Assembly (NCBI GenBank): GCA_018894105.1 | Contig: CM032126.1 | Coordinates: forward strand, 21,798,391 to 21,862,390 | Direction of reading: 5' to 3' | DNA length: 64,000 bases | Source of the DNA: Jacaranda mimosifolia | Lineage: Eukaryota > Streptophyta > Magnoliopsida > Lamiales > Bignoniaceae | Part shown: positions 46,338 through 58,000 of the stretch, one piece after another | How the letters are laid out: each line of letters starts with the position of its first letter | Numbering within the stretch: the stretch's first letter is position 1 | Program-made: the position numbers and the translations under genes | Notes under the pieces: model-generated | What the model was told of the DNA's origin: nothing | The model's database searches: none | What the model saw: only the letters and a program-made list of their open reading frames with translations

Positions 46338-48482
46338 TGAAGTTACATGTGGCACTAGATCGAATAATCAAAGCATAAAAATGCTAAAATAAATAGGCTA
46401 AATATAAAGCCAAGGATCTAAAAATGCCATAGATTTAGATGTGGCATGAGGATTACCTTGAATTTTAGAAAATCAAAGGAAGGTGGAAGAAGATCTAAAC
46501 TCCTTGAAAATTGTCTCCCCAGTGACACAACAGCTTTGCAACAACTTTTTCCTGGCCAAGTCAACTCTGATTTGAGTGAAATTTGAACTAAAAGAACACT
46601 ACTCCTTGATGTATCTCCAGTAAAAAAATCAACTCAAAATAAATCCGGCAAGTCCTCCAAAGGACTCTCCAAAGATGGGCAATCTAGTTGTCTTACCTCT
46701 AATGAAAAGATCCACACACCAATACACAATCCAATTCTACTCAATATTAGATGGAGAATAAATAGAAGAAATGCAAGGATGAAGGTTTGATTTGGAGGTA
46801 GGAGATGAAGAAAAGTGAAGCTTCAACACATGAGGCAACACTTGGGAAATTGGAGGGAAATTGAGAGAATCTAATTCTAGCTTACAAATCATATGTGACC
46901 TTTCTCAAAGGTGGCACCAACTAAGCCTTGCAAGTTGACATGTGACTTTGAATTTCATTTGGAATCTTCATTTCATGTCATGAAATATCATCCAAATAAA
47001 TTCTAATTCACACCAAATGAACATTTCATTTGAATTTTTCCTCCAAAATTATTTCTTCATTTTAATTAAATTAAACACTTTAATTTAATTAATTAATCTT
47101 TGACTTAACTCTTAAGTCAATTTGCTTAACTCCTTAAGCAAGTAATTGTTAACTTAACTCCTTATGTTAACTTGACCTATTGATAGTCATGTGGCATCAA
47201 ATAATTAACTCCTTAATTAATTGGTCTTAATTTAACTCCTTAAATTAATTAGATTAATTTAACTGTTAAATTGATCAAACCAAAATGACATCAAACATCT
47301 ACCTACAAATACCGGTCATTTAGGAATTTTTCTCACTCTTAGAAAATTCCCCTTCATCAAATAGGATTAGCAACTAGCTTTTGTGTGCGACCCATTAGTT
47401 TCTACCATTCATTGAACATCAGCTCACAACTCTTTGTGACTTTAGAATATCAAATATTCACATTAGTTTAAACTCCTTTAAACTAATCGACTCAATTCAA
47501 TTAGTCTCCATTAATTGAATAGTACCAAATCTCCATGGTCGATGTCCAACCTCAGGCCCATGGAGCCCAACTAATTGGCCAAAATGAATGTTTTTGGAGA
47601 ACAATTCTAGCTCTACGCGTACCATGCAAATATGGTTATTTCATCTCCTATCTCCCGAAAGAGGCCTACGGCAAGATATCTCTTGGCTCCCTAATAGCCT
47701 CAATGCTATGTTTCTATTCCAAATGTTTAATTCCCCTTTTATGACCTCATCTTTGGAATTTATTTTCTAAATTGTCATACTACCTTGCACAAATATTTCT
47801 TGGAATCAATTATTATAGAATACATAGTAGATGTACTCGCATTTCACAATGACGAGAAGTCGGATCGTATCTTGGGTCTGACAAACCTCTATGTCTAAGT
47901 AGCTCATACCCAACCTCCACTCGAATGACCCATTACATGGTTAAGGAAGAGTCAAAGCATGATGACCTAAACATAAGGTTACCATGGATCTTCAAGTCAA
48001 ATAACTAATTATATGTACTAGCGTAAGCTAGAGAACTTGCAACTATCGACTTGCCTCTTCGGCTATCTAGTGAATTTTCTAGGTGGGCCTTTCAGTACGT
48101 TATTCTCTAACAAGCATCTGCTAAGTAAATACACCCATATCTTATATGGCATTGCTCATGAAATGGAGCAATATCAAACTTTTAGATTTATGCATCATTA
48201 GTGCAAGTCTATCTAGATCTTCGATGCTCAGTCTCATAAGATCCTACAACTTGGAAGATTTAAGATCACGATCGTGTAAGATTTGGTTCATGATCATCAT
48301 CGAGTGTACTGACCAAGTCTCGTAGTCTTGTCTGATCTAAGGGCTTCAATCAAATGCCAGTGAAGTAAATATGAGCATAAGATGAAGGTGGCTATTTAAT
48401 GAACACCATTCAATCAAGATTGTATCATAAGTGAAATAGTTTACATGCCAATCTAATTAGCTTGCGGGGCACTATTCCAACA
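46338..48482 (-). repeat. 5' LTR of copia F, promoter block deleted
   Basis: 2145 bp, TGAAGTTACATGTGG to CACTATTCCAACA. Relative to its 3' LTR it lacks about 70 bp at 46898-46900 that contain the TATA box and the palindrome. Confidence 0.9.
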
Positions 48483-49520
48483 TACACTACGCCACAAGCG
48501 ATAGAAACAAAAGAGCATCCTAAGCCCGGCCAGCACACAACTTCCTAAAAGGTCGTACCTAGTCAAGAAGCAACCTAAAAGGTTCAGATTCCTTTATGAG
48601 AGGGGGTAAACGAAGAGTGATCCAAGGACCTATGAAGAAGCTATGTCGGACATAGATTTGGGTCATTAGAATGAGGCCATGAAATTCGAAATGGACACCA
48701 TATAATCTAACAAAGTATGGACTTTCGTAGATCTACTGGAAGGTATAATATCCATTCGTTACAAGTGGATGTATAAGTATAAGTTAGGAGTCGATGGAGA
48801 GGTTACGACCTTTATGGGTAAACTACTAGCAAAAACTTATGCTCAAAAAACCTAGTATTAAGTTTGAGAAAACTTTTTCATTGATCGCTATGCCTAAGTC
48901 TATAAGGATTATACTTGCCATAGTTGCTTACTTTGACTATAAAATTTGGTAAATGGATGTAAAGATCGCATTTCTCAATAGAAACATTGATAAGGAAATC
49001 TATATGGAGCAACTATAAGGTTTTACATCCAAAGGGAGTGAGCAAGAGGTTCATAAACTCTAAAGGTCTATTTACGGACTAAAGTAAGCATCCTAAAGTT
49101 GGAACATATGTTTTGTTGATCGTTTGGCTTTATCAAAATCGTGTATGAACTATGTGTGTATAAAAAGGCTAGTGGGAGTTCAATATAATTTATTATGCTC
49201 TATATCGATGACATCTTTCTTATTAGGACTGAGAAATGGGCGTTAAAGTGTACTAAAGCATGGTTATCTTCACGATTCTCCATGAAGAACTTGAGAAAAG
49301 TATCATTCGTATTAGAAATACGGATCTATAGAGATAGATCAAAGAGGATATTGGGGCTCTCCTAATCAATGTACATTGACAAAATACTAAAGAGGTTTAA
49401 TATGGAGGAATCCAAGACAGGATACCTCCCGATGGGACATGGCATTCGTCTTTCCAACTTCATTACCCCTAAGATGGAGAAAAAGTGAAAAAAAATATCC
49501 CACATACCTTATGCATCCTC
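48483..49520 (+). pseudogene. pol: Copia A reverse transcriptase
   Basis: Plus strand; resumes A at the integrase-RT linker (PQAIETKEHPKPGQ, equivalent to PQAVETSEQVEP in C). Then SYEEAMSDIDLG-like, KVWTFVDLLE, RYKWMYKYK, FEKTFSLIAMPKSIRIILAI, MDVKIAFLNRNIDKEIYMEQ, RSIYGLK. The catalytic motif reads LYIDDIFLIRTE, so both Asp are present. MKNLRKVSFVLEIRIYRDR and YIDKILKRFNMEESKTGYLP follow. There are multiple stops. It is the only RT here with an intact Asp-Asp pair. Confidence 0.85.
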
Positions 49521-50140
49521 CATAGGAAACATAATGTGTATCGTTCAATGTATGATATCGGATGTAGCATGCTCTAATTATTTTGAAGCGCTACCAATTT
49601 GATCCAGGTGAGAGCTACTGGAAAGCCGTGAAAACGATCCTTAAGTACTTGAGAAAAACAAAGGATATGTTTCCAGTATTTGGTAATGGAGAATTGAATC
49701 TCGAAGGGTTTTCAGATTCTAGTTTCCAATCCGATGAAAATGACCTTAAATCCACTTCTGGATTTATATTTTATCTTAATGGCAGTACGGTGAGTTGGAA
49801 GAGTTCCAAACAAGACACCATGGTTAATTCGACCACTAAGGTAGAATATATTGTGGCGTCCGACACCACAAAGGAAGGTTTTTAGATTAAAAAATTAATT
49901 CAAGAGTTAGATGTAATGCCTAGTATGCAATGGCTAGTAGTTGTCTATTGTGACAAAAATGGAGCCATTATACAAGCAAAGGAACCAAAATCTCATAAGC
50001 GATCCAAGCACAAGGTGGCATCTGAGTTGAGAGAGTCATCTTAGAAGAGAATATAGCAAATCCACTAACTAAGCCCGTAATGCAAAAACTCGTTGAAAGA
50101 CATCTTAAGAAGATGAACTTAAAGGCTGTAGGAATTGGCT
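49521..50140 (+). pseudogene. pol: Copia A RNase H
   Basis: Open frame 49583-49885: FDPGESYWKAVKTILKYLRK, GFSDSSFQSDENDLKSTSGF, SWKSSKQDTMVNSTTKVEYI, VASDTTKEGF. The conserved Asp (SDSS) and Glu (VEY) are present. The C-terminal part (LVVVYCDKNGAIIQAKEPKS, IANPLTKPVMQ) follows after stops at 49885 and 50041. Confidence 0.88.
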
Positions 50141-50155
50141 TTAGAAAAGTGAGAG

Positions 50156-52345
50156 ATTTGGAATAGTGCCCACCAAGCCAATTATGTTGGCATGTAGAGC
50201 TACTCTATGTAACAGTCTTGATTGAATGATACTTCATAAAATAGCCATCTTCATCTTATGTATTTATGATTTCTTCACATGTATTTTGTTGAAGCCCTTA
50301 AATCATACAAGACTATTGGACTTGATCGTGCATATAATGGTGATCATGAAATAAGTCTCCATGGTCATGATTTTAAATATTTCAAGTTATAGAATCTTAT
50401 GAGACTGGGCATATAAGATTCAGATAGACTTGCACTAATGATATATACTTCGAGGAGTTGGATATTGCCTCGTTTCATAGGCAATCCATTTTAGACATAG
50501 ATGAATATTACTGGGTGCTCGTTAGAGAACACGTTCACTTGAGACTCATTTATAGAAACTATGAGGTAGTTGCAGTGGCGTGTCGGTCATTGAAAATTTT
50601 CTAGCTTACGATAGTGCATATAATTAGTCATTTGACTTGAGGATCCACAGTAACCTTGTAGTTATATCCTTGTGCTTTGAGTTTGCTCCGACCATATAGC
50701 GGGTTGCCCAGGGCTTAGGTTGAGCACAAGCTACCTAAGTGTAGAGGTTGGTGAGTTCCAAGATAGGATTCTTTTCGCCCGTTTGTGAAGAACGGGTTGA
50801 TCTTTTATGTATTCTAAGATGATCGATTTCAAGAAATCCTTGTGCAAGGTGATATGAAAATTTGGAAAAGAGTTTTTCAAAGTTGAGGTCATAATGAAGG
50901 ATTAGACATCAAGAATAGATACATAATAATCGAGGCTATTAGGGAGCCGGCAAATATCTTGTCTAAGCTTTTTTCGGGAGACAGGAAATGAAAGGACCGT
51001 ATTTGGACAGCAATTGTAAGTGGTAATAGTTCAACCTCATTTAATTCGTCCAATTAGTTGGGCTCCACAGGTTTTTGGTCGACATCAACTATAGAGATTG
51101 GGTACTCTTCAATTAATAGAAATTAATTAATAGAGTGATTAGTTGGAAAAAGTTTAGACTAATCCAAATATAGGATATTTAATGAATCAAAAAGTGTTGT
51201 GAGCCCATGTCTAATTAATTAGTGAACCTAAAGGGTCATACACAAAAGCTTGGAACACTCTTAATATGTTGGAGAAATTATCTAAGAAGTTAGATAATTA
51301 AAATGGTCAAGTTTGGAGGAGATAAAGACCAACTGGACTAATTGAGATTGGCTATTGTGGCTTGATTAATTTAAATTTTAAATTAATCAAATTGATTTAA
51401 AGAGTTAAATTAGACCAATTAAATTAATTTAATAGGTGCCATGTGGTAATTTAATTAGTTAGTCAACTTAAAAAGTTAATTTGATTTAATTAACTTAAGG
51501 AGTTAAGTTAATCTAATTAAATTAAGTAGTTAATTTAATTATAGGAGAATCTAATTTTGGAGGAAATATTAAAAGGAAGTGTCCATTTAACAATTAGTAA
51601 GTTGCTTTTTTAATTTGAGAAATTAAAAATCCAACATAAGCTAGCTAATTAGCATCCAAGTTGGTAAAGTGAGGAGTGTGTGATGGAAGCTTCCAAGAAC
51701 TTCCACTTCACACTATAAAACCCCCCTCATGGCCAGCCACTGGGAGCTAATTTTCCAGCTGTCATTTTCCCTCCAGTTGTGGTGATCTCTTATGTTGAGA
51801 GAAACCACCTCACTAGATTATCTTCAACTACTTTCTCTATTCTAAAACTTCTTCACACCTTTCTCCATCTTCCTCCTTTCTCCTCTATTTTCTAGCAAAC
51901 TAAGAGAAGATTGAGGGTGTTGTTAGGTGTGTGGATTCCTTTAGAGGCACAACACATGGTGTGCTTTGGAGTGGTGAATCAAATCCTTCAAGATTGAAGT
52001 TGATTGTTGGAGATTTTTGGCCAGCAGTTTTTGGTGCATTTCACCACTGTTTTACCACCACTTTTCTATCATCTTGGAGCTATTTTACTTAGCAAAAGTT
52101 ACTGGAGTTGATTATCCAAGGCATGGAGTAGGAGATCTAAGGAGAAGAAGATGTTGATCTTGCAATGAAGGAGTTCTAAAGGAAGGTATTGCTAGTTACT
52201 TTCAATTCTCTTATTTAAGGTAACTTCTCTGGCTTTTAAATCCATTGTTATGTCATGAAATTAGATCTTTGGGTTGAGGATGTGTAAGTTAACTTTTGCT
52301 TATTTTTGGCAATTATTTTGGATCTTTGTACCTTCTCTTCTTATA
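50156..52345 (+). repeat. 3' LTR of copia A
   Basis: About 2190 bp; the start reads ATTTGGAATAGTGCCC (TG changed to AT) and the end CTCTTCTTATA. It is preceded by the purine-rich AGAAAAGTGAGAG (PPT, 50142-50155) and followed by CACTA transposase sequence. Confidence 0.9.
51676..51720 (+). promoter_or_regulatory. U3 palindrome and TATA box, copia A 3' LTR
   Basis: GTGTGTGATGGAAG pairs with CTTCCACTTCACAC around an AGCTT centre; CTATAAAA follows at 51713-51720. Same place as in other LTRs, different stem sequence. Confidence 0.5.
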
Positions 52346-52732
52346 GAGTGCATTTCACATCCATCCTACAATGACTTATTGTACTTGGATAGCAGAGTAT
52401 AAAATCTTTGAGCATCTTCATTGGGTTCTCCGCCACTATCATATTGAAATGGTGCACTCTCATATCCCCAATTAATCCAAGCCGCACCACATACCATTTT
52501 TGTATATCTATGCAACTTATCTCTAGGATATTAATCTTATTGACCACTAATTGATGTGCTATAATCAAATGTATAATTATATATTTTTATATAAGGATCT
52601 AACTCCCCATGGTTTGTCTAGTAATTGTAATTCTCCCAAAACCCTACCTTATACAAGTACATCTTAACTTCTCAGGCTTTAACAATCGACATTTTATTTG
52701 ACATTGTTTGGAGGTGCACCTAATGTTCCCAT
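52346..52732 (-). pseudogene. CACTA transposase N-terminal part 2
   Basis: Minus strand reads KMYLYKVGFWENYNY*TNHGE, then LDPYIKIYNYTFD, a KLHRYTKMVCGAAWIN block and GEPNEDAQRFYTLLSKYNKS L*DGCE. The first part is the end of the transposase-associated domain (family pattern LYKNGF..NY..WT.HGE); the last is the FY.LL..A...LYPGC motif that precedes TNP2. It is cut by a solo LTR on the right and by copia A on the left. Confidence 0.8.
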
Positions 52733-54821
52733 TGATGGAATAGTGCCCAACAAGCCAATTAGATTGGTGAGTAAAATTACTCCTCTTATGATACAATCTT
52801 GAATGAAATATATTCTTATTAAATGGCTGTCTTTATCTTATGCTTTTTATATTTCACTTGCATTTGGTTGAAGCCCTTAAATCATACTAGACTACGGAAC
52901 TTGGTCACACATATGATGGTGATCATGAAACGAGTCTCTATGGTCATGATTTTAAAGTATTCCATGTCATAGAATCTTATGAGTCGGGGTATCTGAGATT
53001 CGGATAGACTTGTACTAACGATGCATATTCTATAGGACAAGTTCACTTAAGGCTTGCCAAGAGAATCTACTAGATAGTTGTAGTGGCATGTCGGTAGTGG
53101 CAAGTTTTCCAGCTTACAATAGTGCATATAATTAGTCCTTGGACCTGAGGATCCATAGGAACCTTATATTTAGGTCCTTATGCTTTGACTTTTCCCCGAC
53201 CATCTAGCGGGTCATACGGGGTTGAGATTGGGTATGAACTACTTAAGCATAGAGATTTGTGATATCCAAGATGGGATCTATTTCTTTGTTGCTGTGAAAA
53301 ATGAGTGCATCTCCTATGTGTTCTTTAATGATCAATTCCAAAAAATCCTTTCGCAAAGTAGTGTGACAATTTGGAAAAGGTGTTTTCCAAAGTTGAGGTC
53401 ATAAAAGGGAATCTAATATTGTATGTAGAGACATAGTCATTGAGGCTATTAGGAAGCAAGGTAAGCGTGAGCTATAATGGTTTATCATGATATGATTCAT
53501 TCATCTAATTAGTTAGGCCCCATGGGCTTGTTGCTAGACACGGAAATTGGGTACTTTTCAATTAATAGAGATTAATTGAAAGAGTTATTACTTTAAAAGA
53601 GTTTAAATTAATGTGAATATTTCAATATTCAAAACATCATAATAAGTTGTGAGCCTATATCCAATGAATGGAAGAACTTAATGAGTCATACACAAAAACC
53701 TAAGAAACTCTTGTTTGATAGGAGGGATTTTCTATGGAGTTAGAAAATCCTGTACTAGGGGATTTTGGAGAGAATCAGCTGACTAATTTAATTGGTCATT
53801 TTGGCTTGATTGATTTAAGTGTTAAATTAATCAAAATAATTTAAAGAGTTAAATTAGGCCAATTAAATTAAAGTGTTAATCTAATTGTTGCCATATGACA
53901 ATTAATTAGTCAAGTTAATTTAAGAGTCAACTCTAATTAACTTAAAAAGTTGAGTTCATCAACTTAAGGAGTTAAGTTAATTTAATTAAATTAAAGAGTT
54001 AATTTAATTAGATTGAGAATTTAAGTTTTGGAGGAAAATCAAATGAAAGAGTGCATTTGAATTAAGTTAATTAGCATTTCATTTCATGAGATAAAATGTA
54101 AATGTTAATTCAAATACAAATGCACATGAAATGCAAATAAATACACAAGTTGGCCAATATGCATAAAGGCTGTAATGGAAGCATCCATCCCTTTATAAAT
54201 ATGCCATGTGGACGGCCACTTGTGCTTGGTTGGCATTCCTCACATTTTTCCTCCAAAAGTGTGATATAATTCATGTGTTGAATAATCACACACAAAAAAA
54301 AAAAAAAAATTCTCTCATCCATCTCTCCTCCAAAAGCCACCATTCTCCTATCATCAATATCATCTTCTCTTCTCTAGCAAAGTGAGGTTGGTTGAGAGCT
54401 TATCTTAGGTGTGTGGACTTAACATTAGAGGTTCAACAGTTGGGGAACTTAGAAGTTCATTGGTAAACCGTCTTGTGGCTGATTTTGGTGGATTGTTTGG
54501 ACTATCTAGAGGCTGTATTTTTCATTGATTTTCGGTCACAACCTTAATATTCTAGAGGTAAATTGGTGTTCCAATTTTGCTGAATTTGAAGCTTTGAAAG
54601 GGGAGCAATTGGATCCAACTGTTGGATCTTATAGATCATCCATTGGAAGAATCCTTGGAGTGATCTAGTTGAATCCTTTGTTTTCATTCACAAAGGTAAA
54701 TTTTCTGCCTTCAAATCCTCATTTAGTGCATGATTATGATCTTTTGGAAGGAAAGGATTGGTTTTATTTTGGCCTATTTCAATTTTAATATTTGGATCCC
54801 AATCTATCTCCATCTTTCACA
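52733..54821 (+). repeat. Solo LTR in the CACTA transposase gene, perfect TSD
   Basis: 2089 bp, TGATGGAATAGTGCCC to CATCTTTCACA. CCCAT occurs on both sides (52728-52732 and 54822-54826). The CACTA coding homology continues across it. TTTATAAATA at about 54191-54200 may be the TATA box; the palindrome is decayed. A run of 16 A lies at 54294-54309. Confidence 0.88.
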
Positions 54822-54962
54822 CCCATCTCTTGCAAACTAGGGCAAACCGCATGCATGATTAATAACTTTCTCAATCCCGTCCACAAACTCTTTTCTAATT
54901 CTAGCACAACCAGGATACAACCTGTTGTGCATCCAAACTCTATGTAGAGGAATACTATACAT
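54822..54962 (-). pseudogene. CACTA transposase-associated domain (N-terminus)
   Basis: From ATG at 54962: MYSIPLHRVWMHNRLYPGCA, RIRKEFVDGIEKVINHACGL, P*FARDGCER. This matches the plant transposase-associated domain pattern RSWMY.R......EF..GV..FI..A. One in-frame stop (TAG at the position of Glu or Gln). The protein continues at 52732 after the solo LTR. Confidence 0.85.
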
Positions 54963-56589
54963 CTGCATAATTAGAAAAATTATGTTATTGATATTAATAA
55001 GGTGTTAATGTATGATAGATTAACTATTTATATTTTTTCGTCATTTTAAGTAGGGTTTAAGTTGAAAATTATAATTAAAGGTTTAATTCATTTTATATTA
55101 TAACTAAAAATTAAAGATTCAAATACTCCATTACAAGTCAGATATATCTAGGCATATATACAAAGACATATATCACGAAACACAGTAAAAAAATAATTCA
55201 ATATTATAACATCTTATTACTCCATACACGTGCATGCAAGCAAAAAAATAATCCAACAACAACAAATGGGAAGGCTCCACCCATTCCCTAAAGCCCATCC
55301 TCCAACCTAAACCACCAATTCTAAATTCTAAACTTAGCATATAATTACTATTGATAAAGACATAAAATTTCTATAAGTGTAATCCATATACATAAGAGAA
55401 AAAGGACACTTACCTTATCAAAATATGCAGAATATAAACACTTGAGGGAAACAAACGCACAAGATTATTGAATATCAACAACAAAACTACATGTAGATTA
55501 CAATTAAAAAGAATAACTATAAATTAATTCAATGAAAACTTTGTAAGTATGAAACATTAATGACACACAGTTTCATATATATTATATCATACTTTCTAAA
55601 TGATGTGATAATTAACAAACATAATTTAACTAACATAACATAGTTAATAAGAATTCAAATTAATATTAAATAGTTATTTAAACCATACATTGACATTAAG
55701 ATACATAAACTTACTAATTAATTGGTAAATTTAACAAACACTAAATTAAACAAATAAAGCCCAAAAATGTCAACATCTAAAATCCCAAACATATATTAAT
55801 GAATTAAAACAATAAAAACAAATGTAAACCCTAAGTTAGTATCTAATATCTAGAAAATTAAAACTTTAAACCATAATGTATCAATCATTTTCAATATTTA
55901 TAAATACATACACATAAAACACCAGAAAAATAAATCCATAAACTAAAACCTTCACATAATTTAAATTAAAAACATAATTGATTTTCCAACAATATAAATG
56001 CATACACATATATAAATACATACATTTACATACACAAACTCACATATATATAAATGCAAACATACATTTACATAGACATATATATAAATACATACACATA
56101 CATATGAATAGTAGCTATATGAAAACATTAATATAATTAAACCAAATAAACTGATGGTGGGAATAGCGGTGGGTTGGTGGGTAGCGATGTCTTTTCTAGT
56201 GGTGGCTTTAGTAAGGAGAGAGGAGGAGACAAAATGGGGAGGGTGGAAGGGAAAGAAAGAGAAAAGAAAAGAAAGGGTCTGGATGACTAAAAATTTTAAT
56301 TTTTCGACAAATTTCCAATGGAATTACATTAGATAATTCCCTCGGTCAATAAAGCATTTAATATTAAATAATTTTTTTATTTTCCGACAAGCTTGGAAAA
56401 TGTTTCTGATAGAGATGTTCGATGAAATATCCCTCAAAAAATTTCGCGCCAAGAAGGCGCCAAATTTCTTCAATTTCTTTGTTTGAATTACGGTGAATTT
56501 CTGATGTCCTAGTCCATTGGAAATCCACTACAAGTCCGTCGAAAATTTATGATAGCTATGTTCTATCGGAAAAACGAAAATTTTTAGTG
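54963..56589 (-). promoter_or_regulatory. CACTA 5' non-coding region and terminus
   Basis: AT-rich with no coding homology. It holds a purine-rich tract (56212-56280, pyrimidine-rich on the element's sense strand), a minisatellite-like stretch at 55985-56105 and inverted subterminal motifs (56298-56322 against 56515-56548). A GC-rich hairpin TTTCGCGCC...GGCGCCAAA is at about 56442-56465, and the terminal CACTAAAAATTTTCG ends at 56589. Confidence 0.6.
55985..56105. repeat. Degenerate minisatellite (ACATATATAAATACATAC-like)
   Basis: Repeated blocks of TATATAAATRCATACA with spacers of 15-25 bp, about five copies. Low complexity and AT-rich. Confidence 0.6.
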
Positions 56590-58000
56590 TTGCCCTCCAA
56601 AAACATTTTAAGTAATATATAAAAATATATATTTATTAAATAATAAATATTTTTATTCTAATATTTTTTATAAAATGGTAATTTGGTCATTTGAAAAGTT
56701 TTATTTTATTCCTATTGGTCGTTGTTGATTACTAAGCATGAGAATTAAGTCAAGCAAGAATTGATAGTTCCATTCCTTTCTCATTTCTTGTACATACTAA
56801 GCATATGATAGGTTATACCAATGCGAATCCTTTCTCATCTTAACTCCACTCCTAAAATCATTCTATTCTCTCATAATTTCATTCTTACATACCAATCATC
56901 CTATAGTATAATCTCATAAGGGCTCGTCTAGAAGGATTAGATTGGATATGAGTGACAAACAAAAGGATATAAATGCTAGAATATACATAAATACATGCCA
57001 ATAAAGTTTTTACTTACTTGAATTAGAAAGAAGGATATCCTAAGAATTATAGAATTCACTGTTTGGTTTCCTTGGATTATTCACTATTTTTTTTTTACCG
57101 CTCAGTAATTATTTGGGCAAAAATAATCAAAACGAAATTGAAGCCAGTCTTCAGCACCAAGAGATTACTTTGCAAACCCATATTTCTAATAACCCCATTA
57201 CGCATATCCAATGGCATTTATAGGACTTTAACCTCTTATGTTTTGTTGATTGTGCTTACTTTAAGACTGCATATATTGCTTCTTCACTTAGGTGATATTC
57301 TTTTTCTCCATAACCTTAGCTTTGATAATTCTACCCCCCATTGTACTTTCCAAGTCTATGTAACTAAACCTAGGCTTTTCTTCATCTCATATGTTGTGTC
57401 CTAGAACAAATTGTTGAAAACCAACCTTGACTCTATATATAAAAACTTTTGCATATACTACCAAAATATCAGCTATATAAAATTGTTGTTCTTCATTCTA
57501 TATATTTTTCCCTATATTTTGTTGTCCTATTACAAACATTCTAGTGTAAAGTTGTTAGTTTCCTAAAACCCAATCTCAAATATAGAAGATGAGGACATGG
57601 AAAAGACTCTCCATCAGTCAGTTCAGATAAGGGAGATCCAATCACCGTCTGTAGCTTCTTTCTAATAATACTCATTGAGGCCTCGTTACCATCAAAATTT
57701 TAAAATTATATGTATATTTTTGCGCATAAAACATCCAAAGACAATGGATGTAAACACATATTGGAGATAGGAGAATGAAAGAAAAATAATAAAAATAATA
57801 GCACGAGTTGATTAACACAATAGTTTAGGGAAAAGGAAAATTAATAGAAGTTCAGTTATATAGCAAGACAAAATCCTTGTATGCAATTAAACAAGATGAG
57901 AAATTATACATTTGGTTCTAAGAAGATGCATAATCCAGCTTGGCAGACAAGTTGAGTTGAACAATCTTCAAAGGCCAGTAAATATAGGATGGAGTCTAGC
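56590..58000. other. AT-rich intergenic stretch
   Basis: No recognisable coding homology on either strand. At 56927-56950 GGGCTCGTCTAGAAGGATTAG, preceded by TAA, resembles a PIF/Harbinger terminal inverted repeat with a TAA target site. This could be the left end of the Harbinger element, but the opposite end is outside the window. The open frame at 57063-57404 has no supporting features. Confidence 0.4.

Larger units (their letters stand above)
36222..48482 (-). mobile_element. Copia element F (-)
   Basis: Minus-strand element with 3' LTR (36222-38327, missing about 50 bp of its inner end), PPT, gag-pol (38345-44388, interrupted by a solo LTR at 39517-41736), leader, PBS and 5' LTR (46338-48482). 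Its 5' LTR end joins element A at the linker between integrase and RT (PQAIET). Element E had inserted into its 3' LTR. Confidence 0.88.
2649..52345 (+). mobile_element. Copia element A (+), outer nested element, internally deleted
   Basis: A Ty1/copia retrotransposon inserted in the CACTA transposase gene. Its 5' LTR (truncated), PBS, leader and gag start are at 2649-7252; its RT-RNase H and 3' LTR are at 48483-52345. The two LTRs share subfamily-specific sequence not seen in the other copies: the motif GAAACYATGAGGTAG and a GGAAGCTTCCAAG palindrome before a plain TATAAA box. This ties the two distant halves together. The middle of A (end of gag, protease, most of integrase) is absent, replaced by nested elements B, C, E, D and F. 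The 5' LTR start is missing, so no TSD can be read. Confidence 0.8.
1..56589 (-). mobile_element. CACTA (En/Spm) DNA transposon, host of the nested cluster
   Basis: This is the outermost element. On the minus strand, a transposase-associated domain at 54822-54962, its continuation at 52346-52732, and TNP2, DUF4218 and DUF4216 stretches at 1-2648 follow one another in the order of a CACTA transposase gene. They are separated only by copia insertions. The right end reads CACTAAAAATTTTCG on the minus strand, ending at 56589, and is followed by TTG, a possible 3-bp target duplication. Subterminal motifs (TTTTCGAC..., TTTCCAATGG) occur in both orientations at 56298-56322 and 56515-56548, as is usual for CACTA ends. 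The other terminus lies left of the window. The gene has many stops and frameshifts and is dead. The superfamily assignment is firm; the exact 3' terminus and TSD are unseen. Confidence 0.85.

Noticed and set aside
56154..56336. 60-codon ORF with a hydrophobic start
   Set aside because: It spans the purine-rich tract in the CACTA 5' non-coding region; the composition explains the open frame.
57063..57404. 113-codon plus-strand ORF
   Set aside because: Hydrophobic, low-complexity translation in AT-rich DNA, no family signature and no conservation evidence.
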